A stretch of DNA of 64,000 bases from Nitrososphaerota archaeon (GTDB lineage Archaea > Thermoproteota > Nitrososphaeria > Conexivisphaerales > UBA164). Location: assembly GCA_009903795.1 (NCBI GenBank), contig WYER01000012.1, positions 40,549 through 104,548 on the forward strand. Reading direction: 5' to 3'. The notes beneath the pieces are model-generated. The model was given only the letters and a program-made list of their open reading frames with translations, made no database searches and was not told where the DNA came from. Shown here piece after piece: positions 17,333 to 26,531 of this stretch. Position 1 is the first letter of the stretch; every line of letters starts with the position of its first letter. A program made the translations under genes and the position numbers.

Positions 17333-17659
17333 CTATACTGGACTAAATGCTTTCAAAAATTTCTTTGCAGATTTGATACTTCCAAAAGTTTTTAACGGTA
17401 CTAAATTAACCCCGTAGTTTTTTACATATTGTATTGCGAGATAAAATGCTCTGGGATCAATATCATAATATCTGAACTTTAAGAGAAGAAAATTATCTTT
17501 GTTTAAAAAGACTGTCTTTATTTCTATCCTAAAAAGAGCATAGTTGCCCATCAGTTCTTTTAATGCTCTTATTACGTTCTCACTTACTTTTAAAGGCGGT
17601 GATTTTTCTATCATAATAAGAATGTATCTTGTCCTAAATTTTTTCAAAATACCTTTCAT
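17333..17659 (-). CDS. rnp2: RNase P protein component 2 (Pop5)
   Basis: Pop5 is one of the core proteins of archaeal RNase P, which trims tRNA 5' leaders. The N-terminal [11 protein letters not shown] and the strand-rich [19 protein letters not shown] match the Pop5 fold, and the C-terminal [10 protein letters not shown] is typical. The 108-residue length is right. The start overlaps the rpp30 gene by 26 bases, and rnp3-rnp2 is a widely conserved archaeal pair whose products bind each other. The RNase P RNA gene was not recognised in this window. Confidence 0.85.
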
Positions 17660-18164
17660 CTCCTAATAAGCTAGCTAATTTTTTAAAAAAAGATCTGTAT
17701 AGTTTTTTATTTTCAAAATTTTTTATTCCATAAAAAAATTCTACAGCATAGTTTAGAACTATTGGAGAAACAAATTCGTGCACATTAGTGGCCCCACTTC
17801 CATATAATAAAGGAATTGGATAGATCTTTCTTAGAGATTTTATAAAATCCAAGTGAGATTCGTTATTAGTTATAAAATTGTTAAAATCAGCTATAACCGC
17901 AAATACCCTATTAGGGTGTTTTCTTATGTACTCAAAAACCGCTTTATAATTTTTTACATTTGCAGTAACCAAGGGGCCTTTAAAATCCTTTGAAGGATCG
18001 TATTTATAATGATAAACATTTATCCCTTTTATTTCTAAATTTTTTTCTATTTCTTCAGCTAAGATTATTTTTATGCCGGTTATTTTGCTCAACGTTAAAA
18101 ACGCTTTATCAACTTTTTTTACGTAAAAATCTGCTTTCTTACTAACGTAGTTTTCAATAAACAT
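17634..18164 (-). CDS. rnp3: RNase P protein component 3 (Rpp30)
   Basis: This is the TIM-barrel-like Rpp30 subunit, the partner of Pop5. The protein is divergent and somewhat short (176 residues), but the order of strands, the [10 protein letters not shown] region, the [12 protein letters not shown] region where family members have SSGA-type residues, and the C-terminal helical tail fit. The strongest support is the overlapping downstream pop5 gene. A TATA-like region precedes the ATG at 18164, and the divergent Lrp-type gene lies 130 bases away. Confidence 0.78.
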
Positions 18165-18295
18165 GCATATTTACGTGTTTTTTGTATAATAAAAATTTAT
18201 CTGAATACGATTCTTGCGGGAAAGCTTTACTTTTTTGTCAGAACCGCGTTTTGTTAATGGTAAAATTTATAACGAATGTTTTACAATTATTTTCT

Positions 18296-18526
18296 ATGGC
18301 AACAGCGTATGTATTAATAAATACGGATATGGGGTATGAAGGGGAAGTCTTAAAACAGTTAAAAGAAATGCAGGGTGTAAAAGAAGTATATCTAGTTTAT
18401 GGCGTTTATGATATAATAGCAAAAATTGAAGCAGAAAGTATGGAACAAGTAAAAGAAATAATAACTTGGAAAATAAGAAGGTTAGAAAAAGTAAGATCAA
18501 CACTATCAATGATTGTAATGGAATAA
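18296..18526 (+). CDS. Stand-alone Lrp/AsnC ligand-binding (RAM) domain protein
   Basis: The 76-residue product consists only of the RAM effector domain of Lrp/AsnC regulators: ATAYVLINTDMG, then the strand VYLVYGVYDIIAKIE, then the helix and final strand TLSMIVME. No helix-turn-helix is present. The track places the start at 18182, but the ATG at 18296 is where similarity begins. Such stand-alone domains bind amino acids and can form ring oligomers with full-length Lrp proteins. Its target and ligand are unknown. Confidence 0.85.
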   Translation: MATAYVLINTDMGYEGEVLKQLKEMQGVKEVYLVYGVYDIIAKIEAESMEQVKEIITWKIRRLEKVRSTLSMIVME

Positions 18527-19156
18527 CATCACAAACCTTGTTTATTTATAGAATTTTATCTTCTATATACTTTATTTTTATCGTTTGAAACGTCATCCAT
18601 TACAATAGATCAAAACTTGATTTTATAGTGAATTCATCGCATTAACAACTTTATGAGCGTTTTCCCTTAAATAGCTTTGGTAAAGCAGGTTAATCAAAAT
18701 ACGTTGACCTCCCGGATTCACTCAATTTTTGTGATCAATTGTAAAGGACGCAGTTACAAAATGATACGTTAATTACTTTTTAGCTTTATTCTGTTAACTC
18801 TAGACTTTATGGTCACAAGACATTTTGTACTACAACTCAATCGTAACGATAACAGTTTTGGATATGTCTACATCATTCATTTTCATGCCCTCTTTGTTGT
18901 AATCATAATACATTGTTATGAAGTACTGCTTCAGGTTTTTCTTATAACCCATCGCATAGTTTAAAAAGAGTTATCATAAATTTTTCATCTCTTATTAACT
19001 CATAATACGCTTTGCCGTTATTAGATCGTAGGATTGTGTATTATTTCTCATAAATGCTGAAACGACATTTTGCATCAAAAAGTTTTGAACTACTAGCTAA
19101 GGGCGAGTAGTTCATTAGGTTAAATTATAAAAACCTCATTCTTATTATTAACTAAC
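18527..19156. other. Gene-poor region with possible transposon remnant
   Basis: No intact gene is visible in these 630 bases. Minus-strand frames contain fragments such as YYDYNKEGMKMNDVDISKTVIV interrupted by stops, suggesting an old transposase, but I cannot name the family with confidence. At 19087-19113 an inverted repeat GAACTACT...AGTAGTTC encloses GGGCGAG. It resembles the hairpins near other transposon relics in this window. Confidence 0.4.
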
Positions 19157-20164
19157 ATGTTATTTATAATAGGTTTAGGTGTGGATCCAAAAAACACAGC
19201 TCCTATTTTTATAAACTATGCCTCTTCAATTTGCGAAAAAAGCTATTTTGATAATTATACTACATTTGTAAAAAACAGTGATTTAGTTTGGATAGAAAAA
19301 AAACTAAACGCAGTTCCCGTTAGCAGGGAAAAACTAGAAGATGTAGAACATTTTATTGAAGAAGCAAAAAACAAAAACGTCTGTTTGTATGTTTATGGTG
19401 ATCCATACATAGCTACGACTCATCAGGCTTTAAAAGTTTATGCAATAGAAAATAACATCGACGTAAAAACAGTTTATTCTTCAAGTTTTATAAATGTGAT
19501 TTTTGGAGAAACCGGACTGCATATTTATAAAATAGGATTTGTCGGGTCTATAATAAAAGATGACATAAATTCTAGAAATTATGTATATAAACAAGTAGGC
19601 GCGTCTTTGGAATTAAAAAAACACTCAATAATCATTCCTTCAGGGTATGAAGGTAACGTTAGATACCTTTTACATGAACTAAAACAAGCCGAAATTAACT
19701 TTAAGGAAGAAGTTTTTACTGACTACCGTTTTATTCTCCTTGTTAGCAGAGCCGGCACAGAAGAAGAGAAAATTTTAGGTGGTAAACTTTCTGAATTGCT
19801 AGAAAGTGAAATAGAACTCAAAGAACCATTTACGCTAATAGTACCTGGAACGTTACATTTTACCGAAGAAGAGGTTCTTAAAAAGGTTTATAAAATTTTA
19901 CCTTCTCAAAACATTAAGCCTTCTACTTTAGAAATAAGGACTCAAAAAATTATTGAGAAATGCAAAATTGCGATAAAAAACGCAGAACAAGACTCGATAA
20001 TAAAAAATTATAAGGATGTTTTTGAAAATGCCTTTTTATACATAAAAGATGCAGAAGAAGCGCAACATAAAGGAGATCTAGTAACAGCACTAATGCAAGC
20101 TGCATACGCTGAGGGCCTTATTGATGCTCTAAGGTTTTTAGGCGAAAAGATAAGATGGGAATAA
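19157..20164 (+). CDS. dphB: Diphthine synthase fused to DUF357
   Basis: Residues 1 to about 240 form a tetrapyrrole-methylase-type diphthine synthase (DphB/Dph5) that methylates the modified histidine of elongation factor 2. The start MLFIIGLGVDP, the YVYGDPYIATTHQ SAM-binding loop and the VSRAGTEEEKI block support this. Residues from about 270 onward are a helical DUF357 domain (AEEAQHKGDLVTALMQAAYA). In many archaea DUF357 is a separate gene next to dphB, so this looks like a fusion. The diphthamide ligase gene is at 53 kb. Confidence 0.87.
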   Translation: MLFIIGLGVDPKNTAPIFINYASSICEKSYFDNYTTFVKNSDLVWIEKKLNAVPVSREKLEDVEHFIEEAKNKNVCLYVYGDPYIATTHQALKVYAIENNIDVKTVYSSSFINVIFGETGLHIYKIGFVGSIIKDDINSRNYVYKQVGASLELKKHSIIIPSGYEGNVRYLLHELKQAEINFKEEVFTDYRFILLVSRAGTEEEKILGGKLSELLESEIELKEPFTLIVPGTLHFTEEEVLKKVYKILPSQNIKPSTLEIRTQKIIEKCKIAIKNAEQDSIIKNYKDVFENAFLYIKDAEEAQHKGDLVTALMQAAYAEGLIDALRFLGEKIRWE

Positions 20165-20246
20165 AACGGTTTTGCTCTACGTACATGCAAGTACGCATAA
20201 ACATACCTATAATATGATGCGTTCCTCCATCTTCAGTACTCCCACG

Positions 20247-20276
20247 AGTATAAAATTTCCGAGTATAAAATTTCAT
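20247..20276 (+). repeat. 15-bp tandem duplication
   Basis: CGAGTATAAAATTTC occurs twice in direct succession in the non-coding gap between dphB and the DUF371 gene. It contains a TATA-like core. The weak ORF over it (20172-20408) has no supporting features and I left it out. Confidence 0.6.
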
Positions 20277-20404
20277 TCTTTGGTTAAAGAACACGTAAGA
20301 CGTAGTTCAACATATTTAGAAATTTCTAAGCTTTACTACACCACGAATGAACAAAGCTATGCTATATACGAAAACCTCAAAATTAGGATTGTAGTAAATC
20401 AGCA

Positions 20405-20818
20405 TTAATCAATAAATATTTTAAGTTCCCCATGCGCACCAGTTCTTAGGATCGCAACAATCTCGCGCGGCAGATCTATGGCAGCAGCTGAACTTCTTAT
20501 TGCCAACGTTCTATTAGACAAAAATTCGCTTTTTCTTATTACTATATCTGTTGGATGAGACAACGAAAGACCCTCGTGTCCATAACCAAAAAAGGAAAAA
20601 CTAAAACCCCCAACGGTAATCAAGAAATCGATTCTACTATTATTTTTTCTAATTTTATTCTTCATTTCATCCGGAAGGTCATAAACGCTAGCTGAACTAT
20701 TAACTCCGATTATACAGTCGCCCCTTAAAGTTAGATGCGGTTCCTTAGTTATTTCTAAGGTTGTTTTATGTCTTGCTGTAATATTTGGATGACCTTGAAA
20801 TTTAACTATGTATTCCAT
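20405..20818 (-). CDS. DUF371 family protein
   Basis: This conserved archaeal protein of 137 residues is beta-rich. Recognisable segments are KFQGHPNITARHKTTLEIT at the N-terminus, DCIIGVNSSAS, and the C-terminal RSSAAAIDLPREIV. The function is unknown. It lies two bases downstream of the polyprenyl synthetase gene and is surely co-transcribed with it. Genome neighbourhood alone does not reveal a role in lipid synthesis. Confidence 0.88.
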   Translation of the reverse strand: MEYIVKFQGHPNITARHKTTLEITKEPHLTLRGDCIIGVNSSASVYDLPDEMKNKIRKNNSRIDFLITVGGFSFSFFGYGHEGLSLSHPTDIVIRKSEFLSNRTLAIRSSAAAIDLPREIVAILRTGAHGELKIFID

Positions 20819-20820
20819 TT

Positions 20821-21684
20821 TTAAGCATTAAAAAGTAGATCTGTAAGATCTAAAAGCATTTTATGGTATTCATTTTGTGGAAACTCTTTTAAATATTTAA
20901 TTGCGTCATTATAACTTTTTTCTACAATTTCATTTAAAGATTTTTGTTCCTCGGGTTTTAGTTTGTTTATAAGCTCATTAAAGAGATGTTTTTTGTCCTT
21001 AATATCGTCTTTTATTTGGTATATGATTCCTAAATTTTCTCCGAAATAGTAGGCTTTTTCTGTAAATTGTGGTGACTTAGAAAGAAGCGCTCCAAGCTTA
21101 GCCGCAGCTCCAAACAACGAAGCCGTCTTATAGTTTATAACGCGAAGATACTCTTTTAAGCTAATGTTTTCTTTATTGTTAAAAAGGCTTAACTCTTCTA
21201 ATTCGCCCTCGCTCATTTTTATGCTTGTCTTAGCCAGTGTATCAATAACCTCAGGTATCTTATACTGATTTATTAAATCTATAACAATTCCAAATATATA
21301 GTCAGTAACTAAAAGTGCATTTTCGTATCCATAAATTTTATAAAAAGGAACACGACTCCTTCTAATTTCTTCTTTATCTATAAAATCGTCGTGAATTAAG
21401 GAAAGATTGTGCATAAGCTCAATCGAAAAACTTGCATAAGAAACATCAAAACGCTCTCCAAGATTTTTATTAATTAAAACTAATATAAGAGGTCTAAGCC
21501 GTTTTCCGCCACCAACTGCATAATTAATCATTTTAATTAAAATTTCGTTATCATAAGAGTCTAAAACCCTCTTAAATTCTTCATCAAAATTAGGCATAAC
21601 GTTAGAAATCATTTCGTTAAAAACGGCCTCAATCTGCATGCTTTTGCACCTGATCAAAGAAAGCAAAAACGTATTTTTAAGCAT
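20821..21684 (-). CDS. Polyprenyl diphosphate synthase (GGPP/FPP synthase type)
   Basis: This class E isoprenyl diphosphate synthase makes the C15-C20 chains of ether lipids. The first Asp-rich motif is IHDDFID, the second YQIKDDIKD, and the substrate region GGGKRLRPL is near residue 60. The FARM region upstream of the first Asp motif (YASFSIELMHNLSLIHDD) contains no obvious bulky blockers, so chain length cannot be fixed. The track start gives 287 residues; the internal ATG at 21639 (MQIEAVF) is a better start. GGGP synthase and the geranylgeranyl reductase in this window use its product. Confidence 0.9.
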   Translation of the reverse strand: MLKNTFLLSLIRCKSMQIEAVFNEMISNVMPNFDEEFKRVLDSYDNEILIKMINYAVGGGKRLRPLILVLINKNLGERFDVSYASFSIELMHNLSLIHDDFIDKEEIRRSRVPFYKIYGYENALLVTDYIFGIVIDLINQYKIPEVIDTLAKTSIKMSEGELEELSLFNNKENISLKEYLRVINYKTASLFGAAAKLGALLSKSPQFTEKAYYFGENLGIIYQIKDDIKDKKHLFNELINKLKPEEQKSLNEIVEKSYNDAIKYLKEFPQNEYHKMLLDLTDLLFNA

Positions 21685-22284
21685 TATAATTATTTTTAAA
21701 TTGCTTTTTTATTAAAAAAATCATTTCACACTTTAGCTTAAGTAAAGATTGACCGATCAACACTTTCCATATTTTTATTTCATACACCCAATGCCCCACA
21801 GTGGATTGGTTATCCCTTTCGTATTTATTCCTAAAGGCCAATGTTTTCTGTGGATAACAATTGTGTTTTATTACTAAGTATATTAAGTATATTTATATGT
21901 AGTTTACCTTTTACCTATTTTGCAATAAATGTTCCAGATAGCATGCGCATGAGTTTGGTTGTTAACTTTAATAATAACCTTTCATTGTTTTTAATCTCAA
22001 ATTTTTACCTTAATTCTTTAATTGCGCTGTCTTCAAAATTTCATTTACGCTCAACAAATCTGCTGAATTATGCTGCAAAATCTTTTGTGCTTCAACAGTA
22101 TTTTTGTTATTCATCCTTCCTTTCTGATTTATTTACTTGCTCGTCATTAAGCGCACTATATCTTTTCATTATATTTATCCATAATACACTCATCCGTGTT
22201 TTTGGGATGAAATAATTTTTAAAATGAGATATAACGAAGCAAAATATAGTTAAAGCTAAATTAACCTGTAAATAAATAATACTT
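21685..22284. other. Intergenic region without clear gene
   Basis: The 600 bases between the divergent prenyl synthase and zinc-ribbon genes contain only doubtful ORFs. The 124-residue plus-strand ORF at 21841 is Leu/Phe/Ser rich and looks accidental. A 34-codon minus-strand ORF (22110 down to 22004) has a GGAAGG before its ATG, but there is nothing else to support it. A minus-strand stretch KYERDNQSTVGHWVYEIKIW may be transposase debris. Confidence 0.4.
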
Positions 22285-22620
22285 ATGCTTTCAAAAGAAA
22301 AAAGGGCTTTGGTTGCTGAAATCATGCGGAGAGGGGGTACTCTATTAGCTGAACCATGTCCTAAATGTGGGGGTATAATGCTTAGGTATAAAGGGAAGAC
22401 ATTTTGTCCAAACTGTGACAATATAGAAAATATAGAAGAACTTGAGGGTAGAAGCGAAACAAAACTAACAGACCTTCAAGAAATAGACGATCTGCTTTTA
22501 CGCAGACTTTTAAACGTTCTTAAGCAACAGCCAGATGATGAAAAAACTTCAATCATAATTCTAAATTATATAAATGCCTTGAAAACTTTGAGGGAAATGA
22601 AAAATAAAAATGAAAGTTGA
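22285..22620 (+). CDS. Zinc-ribbon protein of the SSSCA1/ZNRD2 family
   Basis: The N-terminal helix KRALVAEIMRRGGTLL leads into a zinc ribbon CPKCGG...CPNC, the hallmark of the Sjogren-syndrome autoantigen 1 (p27/ZNRD2) family found across archaea. The C-terminal half is a charged helix. Its biochemical role is unknown. The stop overlaps the start of the trm56 gene by 11 bases, so a link with tRNA modification or translation is a fair guess. Confidence 0.88.
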   Translation: MLSKEKRALVAEIMRRGGTLLAEPCPKCGGIMLRYKGKTFCPNCDNIENIEELEGRSETKLTDLQEIDDLLLRRLLNVLKQQPDDEKTSIIILNYINALKTLREMKNKNES

Positions 22621-23155
22621 AATATTAAGGCTTTTTCACAGATCGAAAAGGGATAAAAGGGTAACCACTCATTGCGGGCTTGTAGGAAGAGCCTTTGGCG
22701 CCTCGGGCATGTATGTTTACGGTGATAGAGATGAAAAAGTTTTATTATCAATAAAAAAAGTAAATGAAAAATGGGGGGGCGATTTTTTTGTAGAATTCGT
22801 TGATAGCTGGAAAGACCTTATTAAAAAATCAAAGGAAGATGGCAAAAGCATAATAAATCTTACAATGTACGGTATTCCATTACCAGAGGTTTTAGAAGAA
22901 ATACAAAGCGCAAATAAGGACATTTTAGTTATAATAGGCTCTGAAAAAGTACCTCTAGAGGTATACCTTCTTTCTGACTATAACATATCCATAGGGAATC
23001 AGCCTCATTCAGAAATAGCAGCATTAGCAATTTTTTTGGATCGTATTTTTAATGGTTCTGAATTTTACAGAGAATTTAAAGATGCAAAGTTAAAGATCGT
23101 GCCGCAGGAAAAGGGCAAAAAGATAATTCAGCTAAAAAACAGCGATTTTAAATAG
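22610..23155 (+). CDS. trm56: tRNA (cytidine(56)-2'-O)-methyltransferase
   Basis: Trm56 is a SPOUT methyltransferase that methylates the ribose of C56 in the T loop of archaeal tRNAs. The N-terminal block EILRLFHRSKRDKRVTTHCG, the FGASGMYVYGDRD region and the knot GSEKVPLEVYLLSDYNISIG match the family. The length of 181 residues is normal. The last 28 bases overlap the convergent reductase gene. In some Thermoproteota a C/D guide RNA replaces this enzyme, so its presence is informative about the lineage. Confidence 0.92.
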   Translation: MKVEILRLFHRSKRDKRVTTHCGLVGRAFGASGMYVYGDRDEKVLLSIKKVNEKWGGDFFVEFVDSWKDLIKKSKEDGKSIINLTMYGIPLPEVLEEIQSANKDILVIIGSEKVPLEVYLLSDYNISIGNQPHSEIAALAIFLDRIFNGSEFYREFKDAKLKIVPQEKGKKIIQLKNSDFK

Positions 23156-24279
23156 CTAAGAACGACGGACGGTATAGCTTCCGCAACCTTCAATGCTAAC
23201 AATGGGTCCCCCAATATTTTTTTTATAAATTTTGAATGAAAATCAAATTCATCGCCACTGAAACTAACATCATTCTTATGTAAAACCTCTACAATTTTAT
23301 ATATCGCTGAGTCGTTTAACGCATCGTAGACATCTTTTATTTTAACCTGATTTATGAGATCTTTCCCGGGCCCTCGCTCGTAGTATTCTTCATTATACTT
23401 ACCAAGAGCATCTTCCGCAACCAGTTTTCCAGCGATTTTTCCTCCAATTCCTCCAAAAATTATACCCCCTCCAGTAGTAGGTTTGGTTTGTCCTCCTGCG
23501 TCCCCTATAAGAGCGTAATCGTTTGTGTTATTTTTAAACACGGGCCCTCCGTTTATTAAATACGAACTCATGATTTTTATTGGTTCACCGTTTAAATTAA
23601 GATTATTAAGGATCTTTTTAGCAACTAACAGTGCAACGTCCGCGCTTCCTGGGGCTCCAACTTTAGCAAGTCCCTCGTCATATGGTATGTACCAGCCAAA
23701 CATTTGCGGCATTAGCTCTTTATTTATGTATATTGCAACACCATCATAATTTCCGTTCTTTAAAGCAAACAAAAACTGGGTGGCTAGAATTTTTCCTTCT
23801 TTTTTAGGATAATGAGCATTTCCCCCCGCGTTAATAACATATTTAGCTGATAGCTTTTTACCTTTTACGTAAACTAAATTTACGTTATTTTCTTTCTTAT
23901 AAAACGCATAAGATCCTAAAACTATATCAGAACCTTCTTTTATAGCAAGGCTTGCAAGTTTTTTATCTAAAAGCTGTCTATCTATTTCAACCAAATTGCT
24001 CTTTTTAAAAGAAAAATCAAAAGATCGACCTTTTACTATTAAAACTCCTTTATCTATTTTCTTCTTAATGACACTGTAGTCATCGATCAAATTTTTTAAT
24101 CCGCTTGTGCTTACGAGTCCGCCGCAGTGTTCAGGAATTCCAACTTCTGTATCCTTTTCTACGATCAAGACGCTTTTTCCGGCGCGAGCGGCTTCTGCGG
24201 CAGCAAGTGAACCTGCTGGGCCCGCGCCGATCACTATAACTTCATAGTTATAAGATGGAGCCACATTACATAAGTTCAT
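23128..24279 (-). CDS. Geranylgeranyl reductase family protein
   Basis: This FAD enzyme saturates the geranylgeranyl chains of archaeal membrane lipids. The N-terminal dinucleotide-binding motif is VIVIGAGPAGSLAAAEAARAG, followed by PEHCGGLVS, where the family has its conserved Cys. The second FAD contact is YALIGDAGGQTKPTTGGGI. Its 383 residues are typical. The annotated start is the ATG at 24279, but GTG at 24264 is possible because a shared TATA box lies about 27 bases upstream of it. The S13 operon diverges 39 bases away. Confidence 0.9.
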   Translation of the reverse strand: MNLCNVAPSYNYEVIVIGAGPAGSLAAAEAARAGKSVLIVEKDTEVGIPEHCGGLVSTSGLKNLIDDYSVIKKKIDKGVLIVKGRSFDFSFKKSNLVEIDRQLLDKKLASLAIKEGSDIVLGSYAFYKKENNVNLVYVKGKKLSAKYVINAGGNAHYPKKEGKILATQFLFALKNGNYDGVAIYINKELMPQMFGWYIPYDEGLAKVGAPGSADVALLVAKKILNNLNLNGEPIKIMSSYLINGGPVFKNNTNDYALIGDAGGQTKPTTGGGIIFGGIGGKIAGKLVAEDALGKYNEEYYERGPGKDLINQVKIKDVYDALNDSAIYKIVEVLHKNDVSFSGDEFDFHSKFIKKILGDPLLALKVAEAIPSVVLSYLKSLFFS

Positions 24280-24286
24280 AGTCAGA

Positions 24287-24296
24287 TTTATAAATA
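24287..24296. promoter_or_regulatory. Palindromic TATA box between the reductase and the S13 operon
   Basis: TTTATAAATA contains the palindrome TTTATAAA. It is about 27 bases from the S13 ATG on one side and about 27 bases from an in-frame GTG of the geranylgeranyl reductase on the other. One box could therefore drive leaderless transcripts in both directions. Confidence 0.5.
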
Positions 24297-24318
24297 TCGT
24301 GCATATTAACGAAAGCGG

Positions 24319-24822
24319 ATGTCTTCACAAACCCAGGTTAGGGCAATAATTAGGATGGCTGGGAGGGACCTTAACGGTAATAAACCATTACTTGCTGCTT
24401 TAAGGGATATTAAAGGTCTAAATTTTACTTTAGCTTTAGCTATAATAAGGGCACTTCGGCTTGATCCATTTATAAGATTAGGAAGGCTTAGTGATTCTCA
24501 ACTTCAAACTCTTGAAAAAGCAATAATGAACCCTAAATCTCTCAACCTTCCAGGATGGTTGTTAAACAGGAGGAAGGATATAGAAACCGGACAGGACTTA
24601 CATTTGCTTGAAAGTGATCTGATGCTAAAGATAAAAGAAGATATCGAAAGAGAAAAACTCATAAACAGTTGGCGTGGATTTAGGCATTCGCTTGGCTTGA
24701 AAGTCAGAGGACAAAGGACACGTACAACTGGTAGGAAAGGCCTTACTGTTGGCGTTAGAAAGAAAGCCGCTCAACAGCCAGCTCAGCAGGCAGCGCGTGA
24801 AAAAGAAAAGGAGGGAAAGTAA
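24319..24822 (+). CDS. rps13: 30S ribosomal protein S13
   Basis: This is uS13 of the small subunit head, which contacts the P-site tRNA. The archaeal signature is RAIIRMAGRDLNGNKPL, followed by ALAIIRALRL and the C-terminal SWRGFRHSLGLKVRGQRTRT. Its 167 residues include an extended Gln/Ala/Lys-rich tail beyond the usual end. It opens the S13-S4-S11-RpoD-L18e-L13-S9 operon and ends directly against the S4 ATG. Confidence 0.97.
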   Translation: MSSQTQVRAIIRMAGRDLNGNKPLLAALRDIKGLNFTLALAIIRALRLDPFIRLGRLSDSQLQTLEKAIMNPKSLNLPGWLLNRRKDIETGQDLHLLESDLMLKIKEDIEREKLINSWRGFRHSLGLKVRGQRTRTTGRKGLTVGVRKKAAQQPAQQAAREKEKEGK

Positions 24823-25299
24823 ATGGGAGATCCTAAAAAACCTAAGAAAACTTTTACTACCCCGCGGAATCCATGGGATAAGGCAACTTTACAGCAAGAA
24901 CTGATGCTAATAGGAGAATATGGGTTAAAAAACAAGAAAGAATTATGGAAAGCTGCAACCATAATCTCAAATATACGTAGACAGGCCAGAATGCTTTTAG
25001 GCACTCCTGAAGAGATAAGGAAGACTAGAGAAAAAATGCTAATAAACAGGCTTTATGAAATGGGTCTGTTAGAAGAAAATGAGCTTAACTTAGATAGTAT
25101 ACTTAATCTAACGGTAAAGGATTTATTAGAAAGAAGACTGCAGACAATGGTTTTTAAGAAAGGTCTAGCCAAAACAATACATCATGCTAGACAGATTGTA
25201 ACACATAAAAAGATAATGGTAGGAGATAGAATAATAAACAAGCCAAGTTATCTGGTTAGTAGGAAAGAGGAAGGTCTTATTAAGGTGAAAGAGGTATGA
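24823..25299 (+). CDS. rps4: 30S ribosomal protein S4
   Basis: This is archaeal uS4, an early-assembling 16S rRNA-binding protein. The N-terminus [17 protein letters not shown] and the S4 RNA-binding domain ([20 protein letters not shown] with [14 protein letters not shown]) are clear. Length 158 residues is a little short but contains both domains. The ATG follows the S13 stop with no gap, and its stop overlaps the S11 ATG by four bases. Confidence 0.97.
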   Translation: MGDPKKPKKTFTTPRNPWDKATLQQELMLIGEYGLKNKKELWKAATIISNIRRQARMLLGTPEEIRKTREKMLINRLYEMGLLEENELNLDSILNLTVKDLLERRLQTMVFKKGLAKTIHHARQIVTHKKIMVGDRIINKPSYLVSRKEEGLIKVKEV

Positions 25300-25763
25300 G
25301 TGAAGAAAAAACATCTAAAGAAAAAACGGTTAAAAAAGAAGAGATGCAAGCCCAAACTGCATCACAGGGTGTACAGCAAGAAGATAGATGGGGCATAGCA
25401 CACATTTATAGTAGCTTTAATAACACTATAGTACACATTACAGATCTTTCAGGAGCTGAAACCATTGCGTTTAGCAGCGGTGGGCAGCACGTAAAAGCTG
25501 ATAGGCTAGAAGGTTCACCTTATGCGGCTATGAAGGCAGCGTCAGCTGCTGCAGCAGTTGCTAAGGAAAAGGGTATAACTGCGCTTCATATTTATGTTCG
25601 CGGCGAAGGAGGGACAGGTTCAAAAACGCCCGGTCCAGGAGCGCAGGCTGCAATCAGGGCTTTAGTTAGAGCTGGATTTAAAATTGGAAGGATCGAAGAC
25701 GTAACACCTATTCCACATGATAGTACAAGACCTCCAGGTGGCAGAAGAGGAAGGAGAACGTAA
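25296..25763 (+). CDS. rps11: 30S ribosomal protein S11
   Basis: This is uS11 of the 30S platform. The core contains [19 protein letters not shown], the [14 protein letters not shown] stretch and the C-terminal [20 protein letters not shown], all standard. A 30-residue Lys/Glu/Gln-rich N-terminal extension precedes the core. It overlaps S4 by four bases and abuts rpoD. The gene order matches that of many TACK archaea. Confidence 0.97.
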   Translation: MSEEKTSKEKTVKKEEMQAQTASQGVQQEDRWGIAHIYSSFNNTIVHITDLSGAETIAFSSGGQHVKADRLEGSPYAAMKAASAAAAVAKEKGITALHIYVRGEGGTGSKTPGPGAQAAIRALVRAGFKIGRIEDVTPIPHDSTRPPGGRRGRRT

Positions 25764-26531
25764 ATGACGGTCGAAGTTCTAGAAAAAGACAAATTAAATC
25801 TAACGATTAAAATTGAAGGTTATCCCTTAGATCTTATTAACGGTTTAAGAAGATATGCTATGTCAGAGGTTCCAACTCTTGCGGTTGAAGACGTAGTAAT
25901 TATCGAAAACAGTTCGCTTGTTTATGATGAAATTATAGCCCATCGCTTGGGCTTAGTGCCTCTCAAAACACCTAAAAAATATTTAGAAATGAAAGATGCT
26001 CAGCTGATGTTAGTTCTCGATGCCAGTGCAAATGATTCGGTAAGAACCGTTTACTCAGGAGATTTAGTACCAGTAGAAGACAAAGAAGTAAAACCAGTAT
26101 CTAACGAAATACCCATACTAAAATTGGCGCCAAAACAGAACATAAAGCTTGAAGCTTATGCAAAGCTTGGAAAAGGTAAAAAGCACAGCAAATATAGCCC
26201 AACTTCAAAATCCATAGTTAAACCAACTCCAGTAATAAACATAATTAACCCAAAAACCGATAGTGCAAAACAAATAGTAGATTCTTGTCCGAGAAATGTT
26301 TTTGAGATAATAAACGGAAACCTTGTGGCTAAAAACCCATACGCTTGTACTTTTTGCGAAGAATGTCTCAAGGTTGACAGAAAAAATCTAGAAATTTCAG
26401 AAAAGCCAGGAAGTTACATTTTAAGTATTGAGAGTATAGGGCAGCTTGAAGCAAAAGACATAATCCTCGAAAGCGTAAATTTAATAATTAAAGATTTAGA
26501 TGAGTTTAATAAGAGGTTAGAGGCTTTATGA
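25764..26531 (+). CDS. rpoD: DNA-directed RNA polymerase subunit D
   Basis: RpoD is the Rpb3/alpha homolog that nucleates polymerase assembly with RpoL. The N-terminal dimerisation domain includes LINGLRRYAMSEVPTLAVEDV and HRLGLVPL. An inserted domain carries CPRNVFEI and then CTFCEECLKVD, a four-cysteine pattern that binds an Fe-S cluster in Sulfolobus RpoD. The second half of the dimer domain (ESIGQLEAKDIILESV) follows. Its 255 residues match. It lies between S11 and L18e. Confidence 0.96.
   Translation: MTVEVLEKDKLNLTIKIEGYPLDLINGLRRYAMSEVPTLAVEDVVIIENSSLVYDEIIAHRLGLVPLKTPKKYLEMKDAQLMLVLDASANDSVRTVYSGDLVPVEDKEVKPVSNEIPILKLAPKQNIKLEAYAKLGKGKKHSKYSPTSKSIVKPTPVINIINPKTDSAKQIVDSCPRNVFEIINGNLVAKNPYACTFCEECLKVDRKNLEISEKPGSYILSIESIGQLEAKDIILESVNLIIKDLDEFNKRLEAL

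Noticed and set aside
20172-20408. 78-residue ORF after dphB
   Set aside because: It spans a tandem repeat, overlaps the dphB stop and the DUF371 stop, and shows no family features.
21841-22215. 124-residue plus-strand ORF
   Set aside because: Composition is Leu/Phe/Ser rich and the antisense frame is equally open in places; no ribosome-binding site, family or operon partner.
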